A stretch of DNA of 64,000 nucleotides from Vibrio pectenicida (GTDB lineage Bacteria; Pseudomonadota; Gammaproteobacteria; Enterobacterales; Vibrionaceae). Numbering within the stretch: the first letter of the stretch is position 1; the number at the start of each line of letters is the position of its first letter. Positions 17,892 through 26,873 of this stretch are shown here, in pieces. The stretch is from positions 868,001 to 932,000 of the forward strand of contig AP024890.1 of NCBI GenBank assembly GCA_024347015.1. The letters run 5' to 3'. The position numbers and the translations under genes are program-made. The notes under the pieces were generated by a model that was not told the DNA's origin, ran no database searches, and was given only the letters and a program-made list of their open reading frames with translations.

Positions 17892-18111
17892 AACAGTAAA
17901 TATTTATTGTGTAAAATGCCGAACAGAGCTGTTTAAGTATCGTAAAGGGGGCAAAGGATCTTTACTTAAGTGTTTTAAAGAAAGAATTGTCGACGATTAT
18001 ACTTTGCAACCGTGTCATTGCCCTCAATGTGGAAGTGAGTTTGCCCGAGAGACACTAATTAGGGGAACATCGGCATATAAAATAATTGGTGGAAAAGTGG
18101 CGGTTAAATAG
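17860..18111 (+). CDS. Small zinc-ribbon protein
   Basis: An 83-residue basic protein with two CxxC pairs (YCVKC and CPQC) that would bind one zinc ion. It overlaps the 3' end of the SgrR-like gene by 32 bp in another frame, so translation is probably coupled. Related short zinc-ribbon proteins are widespread in Vibrio without a known role. The start ATG at 17860 follows GAAAGAGAAATAACTC. Confidence 0.7.
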   Translation: MAKPNKKQPTKTVNIYCVKCRTELFKYRKGGKGSLLKCFKERIVDDYTLQPCHCPQCGSEFARETLIRGTSAYKIIGGKVAVK

Positions 18112-18315
18112 TGAACAGCAATATGGTTCACTTGTCGAATTGGTTTGAATATTCAATTCGCATTGTGGTAAAAATCAGCCTAATACGTCAATTTTATTAC
18201 CTAAGCCACAAAATAGATGAAAGTCTCTTTTAGAGGTATCATTGATTTTCAAAAATGTTAGAATTCTGCTGTCGAAAATTCAATCCACTTCATCGCAATC
18301 AAATAGGGGTTCACA
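18112..18315. promoter_or_regulatory. Promoter region of the 25-residue membrane protein
   Basis: The 204-bp gap is AT-rich and includes promoter-like elements near 18242-18270 and an AGGGG ribosome-binding site shortly before the ATG at 18316. These were judged by eye only. Confidence 0.4.
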
Positions 18316-18393
18316 ATGGAACTAGGTCTTATCATCGCTTTCATCATCACTTCAGCTGTAATGGTTAAGAAAGAGATGGCAAGCTCGAAGTAA
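18316..18393 (+). CDS. Predicted 25-residue single-pass membrane protein
   Basis: The frame from ATG 18316 encodes 25 residues: MELG, a hydrophobic helix (LIIAFIITSAVMV), then a basic tail KKEMASSK. It has an AGGGG ribosome-binding site, its own upstream gap and a terminator 50 bp downstream, so it looks like an independent unit. Small membrane proteins of this kind often modulate transporters or sensors; nothing specific can be said here. Confidence 0.6.
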   Translation: MELGLIIAFIITSAVMVKKEMASSK

Positions 18394-18442
18394 GTACCGT
18401 TTCATTCACAACAGTTTTATTTTCTTTTTGAATGAACATTAG

Positions 18443-18467
18443 AAGCTCCTCTGAAGGGGCTTTTTTT
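18443..18467 (+). terminator. Terminator of the small membrane protein gene
   Basis: AAGCTCC and GGGGCTT form a stem (one G-U pair), followed by TTTTTTT at 18461-18467. Confidence 0.85.
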
Positions 18468-18624
18468 AATTGTGTCTAACAATTTTTGCCATTTGGAAAG
18501 TTGATAGCGAAAAAAAACGCTCAAAAAGCAGACAAAGATGCCAAGATTTGTCAGTAGAATTAGCTAAAATTTTGCAGTCTGGTTCGAATGAATTGATATT
18601 CGTTTATTTACAGGAGTCTTCGTA

Positions 18625-19512
18625 TTGCATAGTCCAATTACTCTCGAAGCAATGCATATTCTCGATGCTATTGACCGCCGAGGAAGCTTTGCGGCTGCCG
18701 CTAATGAGCTTGATAGAGCACCTTCGTCTTTGAGTTACCAAATTCAAAAATTAGAACAAGACCTAGACGTCACTATTTTTGATCGATCAGGCCACAAAGC
18801 ACGTTTTACTGAGCCAGGAAAATTGATTCTTGAGCGAGGCAGAATGATTCTCGCTGCGACAGAAAAGTTGGTTAATGATGCGAGTGTTTTAGCTAATGGT
18901 TGGGAGCTAGACATTGCGATTGCATTTGATGGTATTTTATCGGTAGAACCCTTTTTTCCTATGGTGCAGGAGCTAGGAAACATAAGCTCGACACGGATCC
19001 GTTTACAGGAAGAAATATTGGCAGGGTGCTGGGAGTCATTAGAAGAAGGCCGTGCCGATCTGCTGGTTTGCCCTAAACCAGATAGTTTACCCCAAGATGT
19101 TAAAACAGAATCGATTGGTTCGATGACCATGGTTTGGGTTGCAGCGCCTAATCATTATGTTCACAATCGCAGTGGTGTGTTTGATGATAACGCAAGAGCA
19201 AAGTATCGTGTCGTTGCTATCGCCGATTCAGCCAGAGAACAACCTGCAATTACGGTCAATATTTTGCACAAACAACCAACGCTGACTGTAACTAACTTAT
19301 CGGCAAAAGTGTCTGCTTTGGAGTCAGGGCTAGGGATAGGGACTCTGCCATCACCTATCGCTGAGCGACTGATAAAACAAGGCTCTTTAGCGAAAATATC
19401 AAATACTCAGGAACTTAGCATCGAAATACTTCTTGCTTGGAAACGAAACCAAATGGGCGAAGCTAAGTCATGGTGTATCAAGTTTCTTAAGAAGAACTGG
19501 CCTTTTAAATAG
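18625..19512 (+). CDS. LysR-family regulator, YhaJ/DbdR-like
   Basis: A 295-residue LysR-type regulator with an N-terminal winged helix (DAIDRRGSFAAAANELDRAPSSLSYQIQKLEQDL) and a periplasmic-binding-like effector domain. Segments such as ARAKYRVVAIADSARE and LLAWKRNQMGEAKSWC resemble E. coli YhaJ as I remember it. The start is a TTG at 18625 with an AGGAG site at 18612. It is convergent with pat. Its inducer and targets are not evident from context. Confidence 0.85.
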   Translation: MHSPITLEAMHILDAIDRRGSFAAAANELDRAPSSLSYQIQKLEQDLDVTIFDRSGHKARFTEPGKLILERGRMILAATEKLVNDASVLANGWELDIAIAFDGILSVEPFFPMVQELGNISSTRIRLQEEILAGCWESLEEGRADLLVCPKPDSLPQDVKTESIGSMTMVWVAAPNHYVHNRSGVFDDNARAKYRVVAIADSAREQPAITVNILHKQPTLTVTNLSAKVSALESGLGIGTLPSPIAERLIKQGSLAKISNTQELSIEILLAWKRNQMGEAKSWCIKFLKKNWPFK

Positions 19513-19520
19513 CATTCATA

Positions 19521-22232
19521 TTAAGGTGTTTGTGGTTGGTTAAGGGGTAACACCATATCGGCTATACCATCCTCAAATTGAACATCCAACTCAAACCCTA
19601 ACTTTTGAGCCAGAGTTAGCATGCCTCTATTGGTGGGTATGGTGACGCCAGAGATTTGTATCGTTCCTTTTTGACGGCAATAATCAATAATCTTGTTGAG
19701 CAGAAGTTTTCCGAGCCCATGACCTTTGAGATCAGAGCGTACTAATATGGCAAATTCTGCATCGGTGTTTTCTGGGTTAAGTAATGCACGTGATACGCCA
19801 ATAATCTCTGGTTTAGCGTCAAGGTTGGAGATAGCGATGAAGGCCATTTCTCGGTCGTAATCAATTTGAGTTAGGTTTGCTAATGCTTCATGGTTAAGCT
19901 TGCCGACATCACTAAAAAATCGGTTGTATAAGTCCTCTTTAGACACTTTACTGACGAAGGTTGCATGGTCTGGTTCATCTTCTGGCAGGATAGGGCGGAT
20001 GATGATAGAAATCCCGCTTTTTAATTGTATCTTTTCTTCATATTCAACAGGGTATGGTCTTATTGCTAGTCGTTTTTGGCTATCACCCTGAGATTGTTTA
20101 AGGATCAGATCAGCGTCTAGAACGGTAAAATGACCACCGGCTGCAAGTAATGGATGGATATCCAGCTCATGGACTTGGGGGCAATCAACAATCATTTGAG
20201 AAATCCTGACCAGTAACTCAGAAAGTTGAGGTATATCCATGGGGATTGGAAGCTTTTGTGGCCGAATCTTACCTTCTTTAATAGCGCGGATAATCAAGTA
20301 TCTCGCCAATGTCATATTAAGAGGTGGGAGCGCACAGGTAGCATCGACCGATTCATCCCATTCTGATCCTCCTTGGCCGATAAGAATGACAGGCCCAAAT
20401 GTATGATCTGACTTAACTTTAATGCGTATTTCTTCTCCCCCCGCTAGCTTTGCCATGGCTTGGACTAACAGACCGTGTATATTTGCTGCAGGGTAATGCA
20501 GTTGTACTCTATCTAAAATAGCTTCAGCTGCACTCGCAACCTCATGTCGATTGCGTAAATTGAGCATAACCCCTTGTATGTCTGACTTGTGAGTGATGTC
20601 TGGTGAACGAAGTTTGACTGCTACAGGGTAACCAATTTGCTCAGCAATATGGACGGCTTCACTGACATCGGAAGCAAGCCAAGTGGGTAACACATTAAAG
20701 TTGAAATATTTTAAGAAAGCGCCAAGCTGATGAGTATCTAAACTCACAATTTCGTTATCCTGTAACTTATTATCAATCCATTTTTTAGCACCAGCGAGCT
20801 CACGTACATGCATAGGTTCAGCAGTGGTAGGGGTTTCCATTAATTGTTTTTGATTTCTCCGGTACTCCACTAAGTGCATGAATGCTATTACTGCGCTTTC
20901 TGGTGTCCTATATGTTGGTATACCTGAATGCGTAAAGATCTGACGAGCGGGTTTGGCGGTCGTTTCTCCAGACCAATTGGTGAGTATGTTAAAGTGTTTT
21001 CGGCGAGGGTGTTGACTGAGAGCTTCCACAATAGCATTCGCTGTTTGCTCGCTACTAGCGCTTGCTGATGGGCTGTGCATGATTAATATCGCATCTGCGC
21101 AGTCGTGATCCATGAGAAGATTTACCGCTTTGATGTAACGTTCACAGCCTGCATCACCAATTAAATCTATTGGATTATTATGGCTCCAGCTAGCAGGGAG
21201 TACGTCAGTTAGTTGGTTGATAAGCTTTTGCGGTAAGGAAGCTAATTGACCGCCTCTTATTAGCAGCGTATCGACTGCGATAATAGCCGGCCCACCTCCG
21301 TTAGAAATGATCGCAAGCCTTTCGCCACGTAACGGAATTGAATGAGTTAACGTTTCAACCGCAGCAAACAGTTCATGTGAGTTATTTACCCTGAGCATTC
21401 CCGAACGACGGATAGCAGAGTCATAGATAATATCTAGGCTATCAAGCCCACCTGTATGAGCCTGCGCAGCGGTACGACCTGCGTGTGTTCTTCCTCCTTT
21501 GAGCACCAAAATACGACGATTCCTTGAAGCTGCTCGAGCAGCTGAAATAAAACGCCTTGCATCTTTTATTGTGTCTACGTAAAGGAGTATTGCTTCGGTT
21601 TTTGAGTCCATACTCAGGTAATCGAGTAAGTCGGAAAAGCCAATATCGAGAGCATTACCTAGAGAAATAATGGCAGAAAAGCCGATATCTTTGTCATTCG
21701 CCCAATCTAAAATTGTGGTGCACAAAGCAGCTGATTGGGAAACAAAGGCTATTTTTCCTTGCTTAGCATTGACCGGAGAACAAGAAGCGTTGAGCTTTCC
21801 CCAGGGCATGATGATCCCCATGCTATTAGGACCGAGTAGACGCATCCCATGTTGTTTTGCGATAGTTTGGTAGCACTCGATTGGGGTTGCTCCATTTTCT
21901 CCCACATGAAACAATTCAGCAGAAAGTATGATGACATGTTTTACTTGTTTGAGAGCCAGTTCTTTGAGTAAAGCTTCATTTCTGTTGATATTGGTACATA
22001 AAATGGCGATATCAGGCGTGATAGGTAGGGAAGATATATCGCAATAAGCGAGTACACCAGATACTGATTTGTATCGCGGTGTTACAGGCATGACGACACC
22101 TTCAAATCCCCCTTGAAGGAGATTGGTCATGACAATGTTGCCTGCGCTCATGGGTCTAGTTGAAGCACCTACAACCGCAATAGAATTAGGTTTGAGTAGG
22201 GCATTTAGATTGTTCATGGCAGGATCCATCAA
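19521..22232 (-). CDS. pat: Protein lysine acetyltransferase Pat (ACS-like plus GNAT)
   Basis: A 903-residue protein built of an NDP-forming acyl-CoA-synthetase-like part (CoA-binding N-terminus with SIAVVGAS, ligase middle, ATP-grasp region around 500-700) and a C-terminal GNAT domain (about 740-895, with RSDLKGHGLGKLLLNKII). This is the YfiQ/PatZ arrangement. These enzymes acetylate lysines, for example inactivating acetyl-CoA synthetase, and the synthetase part senses acetyl-CoA. It is a single gene, divergent from the SPOR lipoprotein gene. Confidence 0.9.
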   Translation of the reverse strand: MMDPAMNNLNALLKPNSIAVVGASTRPMSAGNIVMTNLLQGGFEGVVMPVTPRYKSVSGVLAYCDISSLPITPDIAILCTNINRNEALLKELALKQVKHVIILSAELFHVGENGATPIECYQTIAKQHGMRLLGPNSMGIIMPWGKLNASCSPVNAKQGKIAFVSQSAALCTTILDWANDKDIGFSAIISLGNALDIGFSDLLDYLSMDSKTEAILLYVDTIKDARRFISAARAASRNRRILVLKGGRTHAGRTAAQAHTGGLDSLDIIYDSAIRRSGMLRVNNSHELFAAVETLTHSIPLRGERLAIISNGGGPAIIAVDTLLIRGGQLASLPQKLINQLTDVLPASWSHNNPIDLIGDAGCERYIKAVNLLMDHDCADAILIMHSPSASASSEQTANAIVEALSQHPRRKHFNILTNWSGETTAKPARQIFTHSGIPTYRTPESAVIAFMHLVEYRRNQKQLMETPTTAEPMHVRELAGAKKWIDNKLQDNEIVSLDTHQLGAFLKYFNFNVLPTWLASDVSEAVHIAEQIGYPVAVKLRSPDITHKSDIQGVMLNLRNRHEVASAAEAILDRVQLHYPAANIHGLLVQAMAKLAGGEEIRIKVKSDHTFGPVILIGQGGSEWDESVDATCALPPLNMTLARYLIIRAIKEGKIRPQKLPIPMDIPQLSELLVRISQMIVDCPQVHELDIHPLLAAGGHFTVLDADLILKQSQGDSQKRLAIRPYPVEYEEKIQLKSGISIIIRPILPEDEPDHATFVSKVSKEDLYNRFFSDVGKLNHEALANLTQIDYDREMAFIAISNLDAKPEIIGVSRALLNPENTDAEFAILVRSDLKGHGLGKLLLNKIIDYCRQKGTIQISGVTIPTNRGMLTLAQKLGFELDVQFEDGIADMVLPLNQPQTP

Positions 22233-22434
22233 AAATTTTTGTCACTAGTTTAACGGACCTAACCGACGAAATCAGAGTGAAATGAGTGTAGTTATACTCG
22301 GATCACCTGACATGCATTCGAGTTTGTGTATTATGTCACAATGTACGACTAGATAATTCGAATGTTGGCTTGATTCTCTTACTATCTAACGGCATGATTT
22401 ACAGTAACTTCTACAAAAGGCATGTGAAGAATTC

Positions 22435-22986
22435 ATGAAAAAGATCGCAATAGTTAGCTTACCATTGGTGCTCTCAGCGTGTGTGTCGAGTGACTATGTC
22501 ACAGATGTCTCCTCTGAAAGTTACCGCGAAGAATTTAAAACAGCGGCGATGCAGGAACCGTTGATGTCAGACAAAGGCATGATGGAAGAAGCTGCTATGA
22601 CAGTTAAGCCAATGGCTGATAAGAATAATAACAAAATGCACAATAAGGCAAAGCCTGCCGTAGCTCTTATACCTCCGACAGCAAAGCAAAAAGCCATGAG
22701 CTCACGTTATGGCTTCACCATTCAGGTCGTTGCTGTGGGCAGCCAGACTAAAGTCGATCAGTTTGCTCGCAAATTACCAAAAAATGGAGAGCCAGTTTGG
22801 GAAAACTATAAAGTAGTTAATGGTACCAAGTGGTATACGATTCTCTTCGGTGATTATGCGACACGGATGGATGCCAAAAAGGCGATTGCCAAGCTTCCTA
22901 ATGAGTTTCAAGATATGAAACCATTTGTGAAAAGTATTGATGCGATTAAAACCTCTCAGTATCCAACGCTCAACAAGTTAAACTAA
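22435..22986 (+). CDS. SPOR-domain lipoprotein
   Basis: A 183-residue lipoprotein with signal and lipobox (LVLSAC, Cys at about 16), a methionine-rich linker and a C-terminal SPOR domain (about 95-170, YGFTIQVVAVGSQTKVDQF). SPOR domains bind denuded septal glycan, so it probably localises to division sites at the envelope. It has its own terminator downstream. Confidence 0.85.
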   Translation: MKKIAIVSLPLVLSACVSSDYVTDVSSESYREEFKTAAMQEPLMSDKGMMEEAAMTVKPMADKNNNKMHNKAKPAVALIPPTAKQKAMSSRYGFTIQVVAVGSQTKVDQFARKLPKNGEPVWENYKVVNGTKWYTILFGDYATRMDAKKAIAKLPNEFQDMKPFVKSIDAIKTSQYPTLNKLN

Positions 22987-22995
22987 TTATGTCAT

Positions 22996-23018
22996 AAGGG
23001 GGCCGGGCCCCCTTTTTT
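22996..23018 (+). terminator. Rho-independent terminator
   Basis: AAGGGGGCC (22996-23004) and GGCCCCCTT (23006-23014) form a strong stem ending in a T-run, just after the SPOR lipoprotein gene. Confidence 0.93.
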
Positions 23019-23141
23019 AGGCGCATAAATTGACCGTTTAAATTGTTATTAATGACATAGTTCAGTCAAATCAATGAATCTTAGCTGATTTTTTATTACT
23101 ATCGGCCTTAACTATCTCTGTTATTTCACGGAAAATCCCTA

Positions 23142-24137
23142 ATGGCGAATACAACAATTTTACTACTTTGTGGTGGTGGTTCTGCGGAACATGACGTTTC
23201 ATTAGTCTCTGCTGATTACGTTCAGGCTCAGCTTGAGTCGATTGACAACTTCGATGTGATCAGAGTTGAAATTACTCAGGAAGGGTGGCTATGTAAAAGT
23301 GAGTTGGTCTATCTCGATACCAACCAAGGGACATTGAATTTTGTTAATGGGTCGATCAAGCTGGATTTTGTGGTACCTTGCATTCATGGTTATCCGGGGG
23401 AAACAGGCGATATCCAGTCGATGTTGGAACTGGCCGGCGTTCCTTACTTTGGCTGTGGGCCTGAAGCAAGTACAAACTGCTTTAATAAAATTACTTCAAA
23501 ATTATGGTACGACACGCTTTCCATTCCTAATACACCTTACATATTTTTATCTGAGAACAATCAGCAAGCCTATGAAACAAGCCTTACTGCATATAATAAG
23601 TGGGGGACCGTATTTGTTAAAGCAGCCCGTCAAGGTTCATCTGTGGGATGTTACAAAGTGAAAGATAGTGAGCAGCTTCAAACTGCAATTAATAATGCTT
23701 TTGACTATTCTGATCAGGTATTGGTGGAAGAGGCTGTCAGGCCGCGGGAACTTGAAGTGGCCGCTTTTGAATATCAAGGCAAGCTGCATATTACACCACC
23801 GGGAGAAATAAAGGCTCCAGAAGGTGCTTTCTATTCATATGATGAAAAGTACAGCCCTGCAAGCCAATCACTGACAGATGTAGAAGCTAAGGATTTAACC
23901 GACGAACAACGTATGGTGATCCATGACTCATCGAGAAAAGTGTTCAAGCAAATGAAGCTGCGGCATTTATCTCGGATTGATTTCTTCCTGACGGCTAATG
24001 GGAATGTTTATCTTAATGAAATCAATACTTTTCCCGGCATGACTCCCATATCAATGTTCCCCAAGATGTTAGAACACAGCGGTATAAAATTTGCTGACTT
24101 TTTGGAAGATTGTATTAAAGCTTCACTTCTTCGGTAG
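23142..24137 (+). CDS. ddl: D-alanine--D-alanine ligase
   Basis: A 331-residue ATP-grasp ligase that joins two D-alanines for peptidoglycan precursors in the cytoplasm. Family motifs are the N-terminal GGGSAEHDVSLVS, KAARQGSSVGCYKV, and RIDFFLTANGNVYLNEINTFPGMTP. The length fits the family. Vibrios carry another ddl in the dcw cluster on chromosome I, and this resembles the chromosome II copy near dif2 as I recall it. Confidence 0.95.
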   Translation: MANTTILLLCGGGSAEHDVSLVSADYVQAQLESIDNFDVIRVEITQEGWLCKSELVYLDTNQGTLNFVNGSIKLDFVVPCIHGYPGETGDIQSMLELAGVPYFGCGPEASTNCFNKITSKLWYDTLSIPNTPYIFLSENNQQAYETSLTAYNKWGTVFVKAARQGSSVGCYKVKDSEQLQTAINNAFDYSDQVLVEEAVRPRELEVAAFEYQGKLHITPPGEIKAPEGAFYSYDEKYSPASQSLTDVEAKDLTDEQRMVIHDSSRKVFKQMKLRHLSRIDFFLTANGNVYLNEINTFPGMTPISMFPKMLEHSGIKFADFLEDCIKASLLR

Positions 24138-24384
24138 TGAATATGTTTGGTCATTCTATGTATAATATTTACTGGGTTATACCAGCAAATAAGTCTTTGT
24201 TTTTTCTTGTTTATAGTGAATGAGTTACGTTGTCTCTTTGTTGTTAGTATCATTGTAGTGTGATGATTTGTTTTGAATTTATTTTTATGGGATGGACTTC
24301 AGTAAACTTACTTTGTGCCGATAAACTTGAATAAGGGCAATATGCAATTATTATTAAATTAACTGATAACTAAGAAAAAATACT

Positions 24385-24759
24385 ATGGCTGCTGCAACAT
24401 ATCGAGGATTTACCCTCAAAACTGCTGGAAATTCTACCGATGTATGGCAAGTACAGATCAAAAACCACACTTTGTCTGGAAGTATGCCTGCGGTGAAGAA
24501 AAGCATCGATTGGTTTTGTGATACTGCGACAATCATTGATCCTAAAGAGTTTGGCTCACTGAATAATAAGAAGCCAGCTGAGGGAGGAAGTCCAGTACAA
24601 GAGAATTTTCATGGTTATACGCTCAAGAATGATACCGGCGATCCTAATGAATGGTACTGTTTTTTCAATGGTAAGCTAATTAAAGGTGGAAAACTTGCCA
24701 TGCAGAAGCATATAGAGGCATACTTGGTAGCTAAGCAAAAAGCAGAACAGAAGAAATAG
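24385..24759 (+). CDS. DUF3319 family protein
   Basis: A 124-residue soluble protein that I recognise as the Vibrio DUF3319 family. It is an internal tandem duplication: YRGFTLK...VWQVQIKN (about 6-42) aligns with FHGYTLKNDTGDPNEWYCF (about 73-111), each ending in a helix with a conserved K-x-x-I pattern. Function is unknown. It is 6 bp upstream of yciH, hence one operon. Confidence 0.75.
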   Translation: MAAATYRGFTLKTAGNSTDVWQVQIKNHTLSGSMPAVKKSIDWFCDTATIIDPKEFGSLNNKKPAEGGSPVQENFHGYTLKNDTGDPNEWYCFFNGKLIKGGKLAMQKHIEAYLVAKQKAEQKK

Positions 24760-24765
24760 TTAGTT

Positions 24766-25077
24766 ATGAGTCTTGTTTATTCTACGGAAGTCGGTCGAAT
24801 AGCGCCCGAATCTGATATAGTACAGCGCGCCAAAGGCGACGGTATAGTGCGTATACAGCGCCAAACAAAAGGTCGCAAAGGGAAAGGCGTTGTCATAGTC
24901 TCAGGGCTTGATTTAGAAGATGCGCCACTCAAGCTTTTAGCCGCGGAGTTAAAAAAAGTTTGTGGATGCGGTGGTTCAGTCAAAGATGGCAACATCGAAA
25001 TACAAGGTGATGCCAGAGATAAAATTAAAGCGCATCTTGAAAAGAAAGGCTACACAGTAAAATTAGCGGGTGGTTAA
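24766..25077 (+). CDS. yciH: YciH, SUI1/eIF1-like translation factor
   Basis: A 103-residue SUI1-fold protein (VRIQRQTKGRKGKGVVIVSGLDL, LKKVCGCGGSVKDGNIEIQGD), homologous to archaeal and eukaryotic eIF1. In bacteria it can affect start-site fidelity of the 30S subunit. It is the last backbone gene before the dif site at 25231. Confidence 0.93.
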   Translation: MSLVYSTEVGRIAPESDIVQRAKGDGIVRIQRQTKGRKGKGVVIVSGLDLEDAPLKLLAAELKKVCGCGGSVKDGNIEIQGDARDKIKAHLEKKGYTVKLAGG

Positions 25078-25230
25078 TGAATTAATAATTTGTTGGGTAA
25101 TCTTTGATTAAACCAATGATTATTAGGTATTTTATGGTAAATACGATTATGTTGAATGTCGTTATTAAAACCACTTATAAAACCAGAATAGAGCAAGAGT
25201 GCAGTTGCACTCTTTAATGTTAACTACATT

Positions 25231-25258
25231 ATTTAACATAATACACGTAATGCGCACT
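25231..25258 (-). other. dif site and left prophage junction (attL)
   Basis: Read on the minus strand this is a complete 28-bp XerCD site: XerC arm AGTGCGCATTA, 6-bp centre CGTGTA, XerD arm TTATGTTAAAT. Both arms match the Vibrio chromosomal dif sites I remember, and the centre resembles that of dif2. It lies between yciH and the prophage repressor gene. The XerC arm (25248-25258) is repeated at the far junction 37543-37553. It probably still serves to resolve chromosome dimers. Confidence 0.88.
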
Positions 25259-25328
25259 AAATAAGGCAAAAAAGAAAGGCAACTTTAATAATAAATTCAA
25301 CCAGTTACCTTTACTTTTTACTCTAAAA

Positions 25329-25601
25329 TCACGCGGATTTTTTTATACTTGTCACACGTTCAATTGCCTCTACAACACGCTCATTTTTGGAGCGTTCAGC
25401 AATGATAGCTAACAATGTTAGGTCTGGGTCCAATCCTAAAATTACTGCCACTTCGCACGCCAGATCATCACTCATAGAGCGTCCATTTCTCCAGCTTTGT
25501 ACGGTCATATGGCTAATGCCAAGATATTTCGCGACTTCTCGTGTGCTATGTACTTGTTTCTCAACACATAAGCGTTCCAATAAGTCTAAGGTAGTTATCA
25601 T
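25329..25601 (-). CDS. Prophage HTH repressor
   Basis: A 90-residue protein with a helix-turn-helix (STREVAKYLGISHMTVQSWRNGRSM, about 19-43) and a hydrophobic C-terminal half. It resembles the short DUF3693-type regulators of Vibrio phages. The ATG at 25601 is chosen because GGAGGTGAG precedes it; the in-frame ATG at 25616 would sit upstream of that site. It is divergent from the replication genes, with three palindromes between, so it probably maintains lysogeny. Confidence 0.75.
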   Translation of the reverse strand: MITTLDLLERLCVEKQVHSTREVAKYLGISHMTVQSWRNGRSMSDDLACEVAVILGLDPDLTLLAIIAERSKNERVVEAIERVTSIKKSA

Positions 25602-25610
25602 GTTTCTCAC

Positions 25611-25678
25611 CTCCAAATTGGAGTATATGACAAAGAACGGTGTAAACGGACCATTTACAGCAATATCTAAATGATATT
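25611..25678. promoter_or_regulatory. Three palindromic operator candidates
   Basis: Three inverted repeats lie between the repressor gene and the rightward genes: CTCCAAATTGGAG (25611-25623, perfect), a 19-bp palindrome with arms TGTAAA and TTTACA and one mismatched pair (25641-25659), and AATATC-TAAAT-GATATT (25662-25678, perfect arms). Their place at a divergent promoter fits a lysis-lysogeny switch. The first overlaps the repressor's own ribosome-binding region. Confidence 0.55.
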
Positions 25679-25766
25679 TAATCTATTTCGTTCAGGTTGA
25701 AGTGGATTTTGTGAAGACCGGTGATATTTGAACAAGTCAAGTCGGGAGACTTTACGATCCTTTTAC

Positions 25767-25800
25767 AGCCCCCAAAGTGATTCGAAGCGCTACGGGGGCT
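25767..25800 (+). other. Long-range stem-loop in the early leader
   Basis: AGCCCCC (25767-25773) and GGGGGCT (25794-25800) are perfectly complementary across a 20-nt loop, ahead of the first rightward prophage gene. No T-run follows, so this looks like an RNA structure or antisense target more than a terminator. A frame from TTG 25728 reads through it. Confidence 0.4.
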
Positions 25801-25865
25801 ATCTGATAAAAGGATTTGAACAGCTTCTAAGTATTGACCAGATAAAACAAAATAGGATCAAGATT

Positions 25866-26033
25866 ATGTCAGTTACACGTCAGACCAAACACCAACAAGA
25901 AAAAGTAAGAACTCTCTCACTCGATATCATGCACCGTGCAATGGAAATCTCACAAACAACACAACACGATGAGTTCTTAGAACGCGCGAATATCGAGCTA
26001 GATAAGCTAGAAGCACACACCAAGGCCGCTTAG
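25866..26033 (+). CDS. Small prophage protein before the replication gene
   Basis: A 55-residue mostly helical, charged protein (MSVTRQTKHQQEKVRTLSL...). The same frame is open back to a TTG at 25728, which would give 101 residues but would run through the AGCCCCC stem-loop; I prefer the internal ATG at 25866. It ends 3 bp before the putative replication initiator gene. I recognise no family. Confidence 0.45.
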   Translation: MSVTRQTKHQQEKVRTLSLDIMHRAMEISQTTQHDEFLERANIELDKLEAHTKAA

Positions 26034-26036
26034 TCC

Positions 26037-26873
26037 ATGATGAAGCGCGAGCAGCATACAAACAAGCTAGATTATATTTGTGCCATATCCGGTTGTGATG
26101 AATTGGCCGATGAAATAGGCAGTGTTTGTCAAAGCTGCGAGTCCTCATATCAACAAGTGGTTAACTGTCCGTTAACCAAACTACTCGATCCCCTACTCGG
26201 CTACTCTGACGCACAAGAAAGCCCAGAACAAGCCCAGAGCCGCAAAGGTCGTGCTCATCGTGGCTTCTGTCAGTACCACCGTAAAATCATGTACCGTACC
26301 GCGGTGCACCCTAGTTCTAATGTGGCGTTCCTGACAGAGAACGGACGAGCGACTCAAGAAAGCATGGTCAAAGATGCGTGCCTGTTTATGGCCGCTGTTG
26401 TCAATGAAATGTGCTTAGTTTCACGCAAACTGGGAATCCGTACTCAGCAAGGCTTTTTGCTGGATACTTGGAAGCACTTTGAACAGATGACAGGCCTTCC
26501 TGATTGGCGCATTAAGCAGTGCCATAAATGGGTTAAAAAACGTGGTTGGCTATCCTCTAAGCAGCCCCGCGAAAGCTACACAGGTAAAGACAACATCCAG
26601 AAATGGCGTGGACTTGCGTCTATCAAGCGTGTTGAGCTGAAATACTTTGAAGACCTAGGTATCTTGGATAAGTTCTTAGACGTCCAAAAAAAGGCTAAGA
26701 GCCGACTTAAAAAGCAATCGACTGAATGGAAGATGCCGATTAAGTATATCCTAACCCCTATTACACTTCTACGTCGCCGACGTAAAGAGGCCGCAGAACG
26801 TAAAGCCGCGGCCAATTCTCAGCCAGACTTTGCATTTGGGTTCGGTTCGAATCCGCCCCCTATCCCTATATAG
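26037..26873 (+). CDS. Putative replication initiator of the prophage
   Basis: A 278-residue basic protein. The N-terminus has a cysteine cluster (CAISGC and CQSC) that could bind zinc. The middle has a winged-helix-like stretch (LDTWKHFEQMTGLPDWRIKQCHKWVKKRGWL) followed by GLASIKRVELKYFEDLGIL, a pattern I associate with plasmid and phage RepA-type initiators. The C-terminus is Arg/Lys-rich and ends in a proline-rich tail. It lies early in the element, next to iteron-like repeats, which supports a replication role. No rolling-circle HUH motif is visible. The assignment is by context and resemblance only. Confidence 0.5.
   Translation: MMKREQHTNKLDYICAISGCDELADEIGSVCQSCESSYQQVVNCPLTKLLDPLLGYSDAQESPEQAQSRKGRAHRGFCQYHRKIMYRTAVHPSSNVAFLTENGRATQESMVKDACLFMAAVVNEMCLVSRKLGIRTQQGFLLDTWKHFEQMTGLPDWRIKQCHKWVKKRGWLSSKQPRESYTGKDNIQKWRGLASIKRVELKYFEDLGILDKFLDVQKKAKSRLKKQSTEWKMPIKYILTPITLLRRRRKEAAERKAAANSQPDFAFGFGSNPPPIPI

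Noticed and set aside
17860..18470. An SgrS-like small RNA beside the SgrR-like gene
   Set aside because: The only strong hairpin with a T-run is the terminator after the 25-residue gene, and no ptsG-antisense-like segment was apparent.
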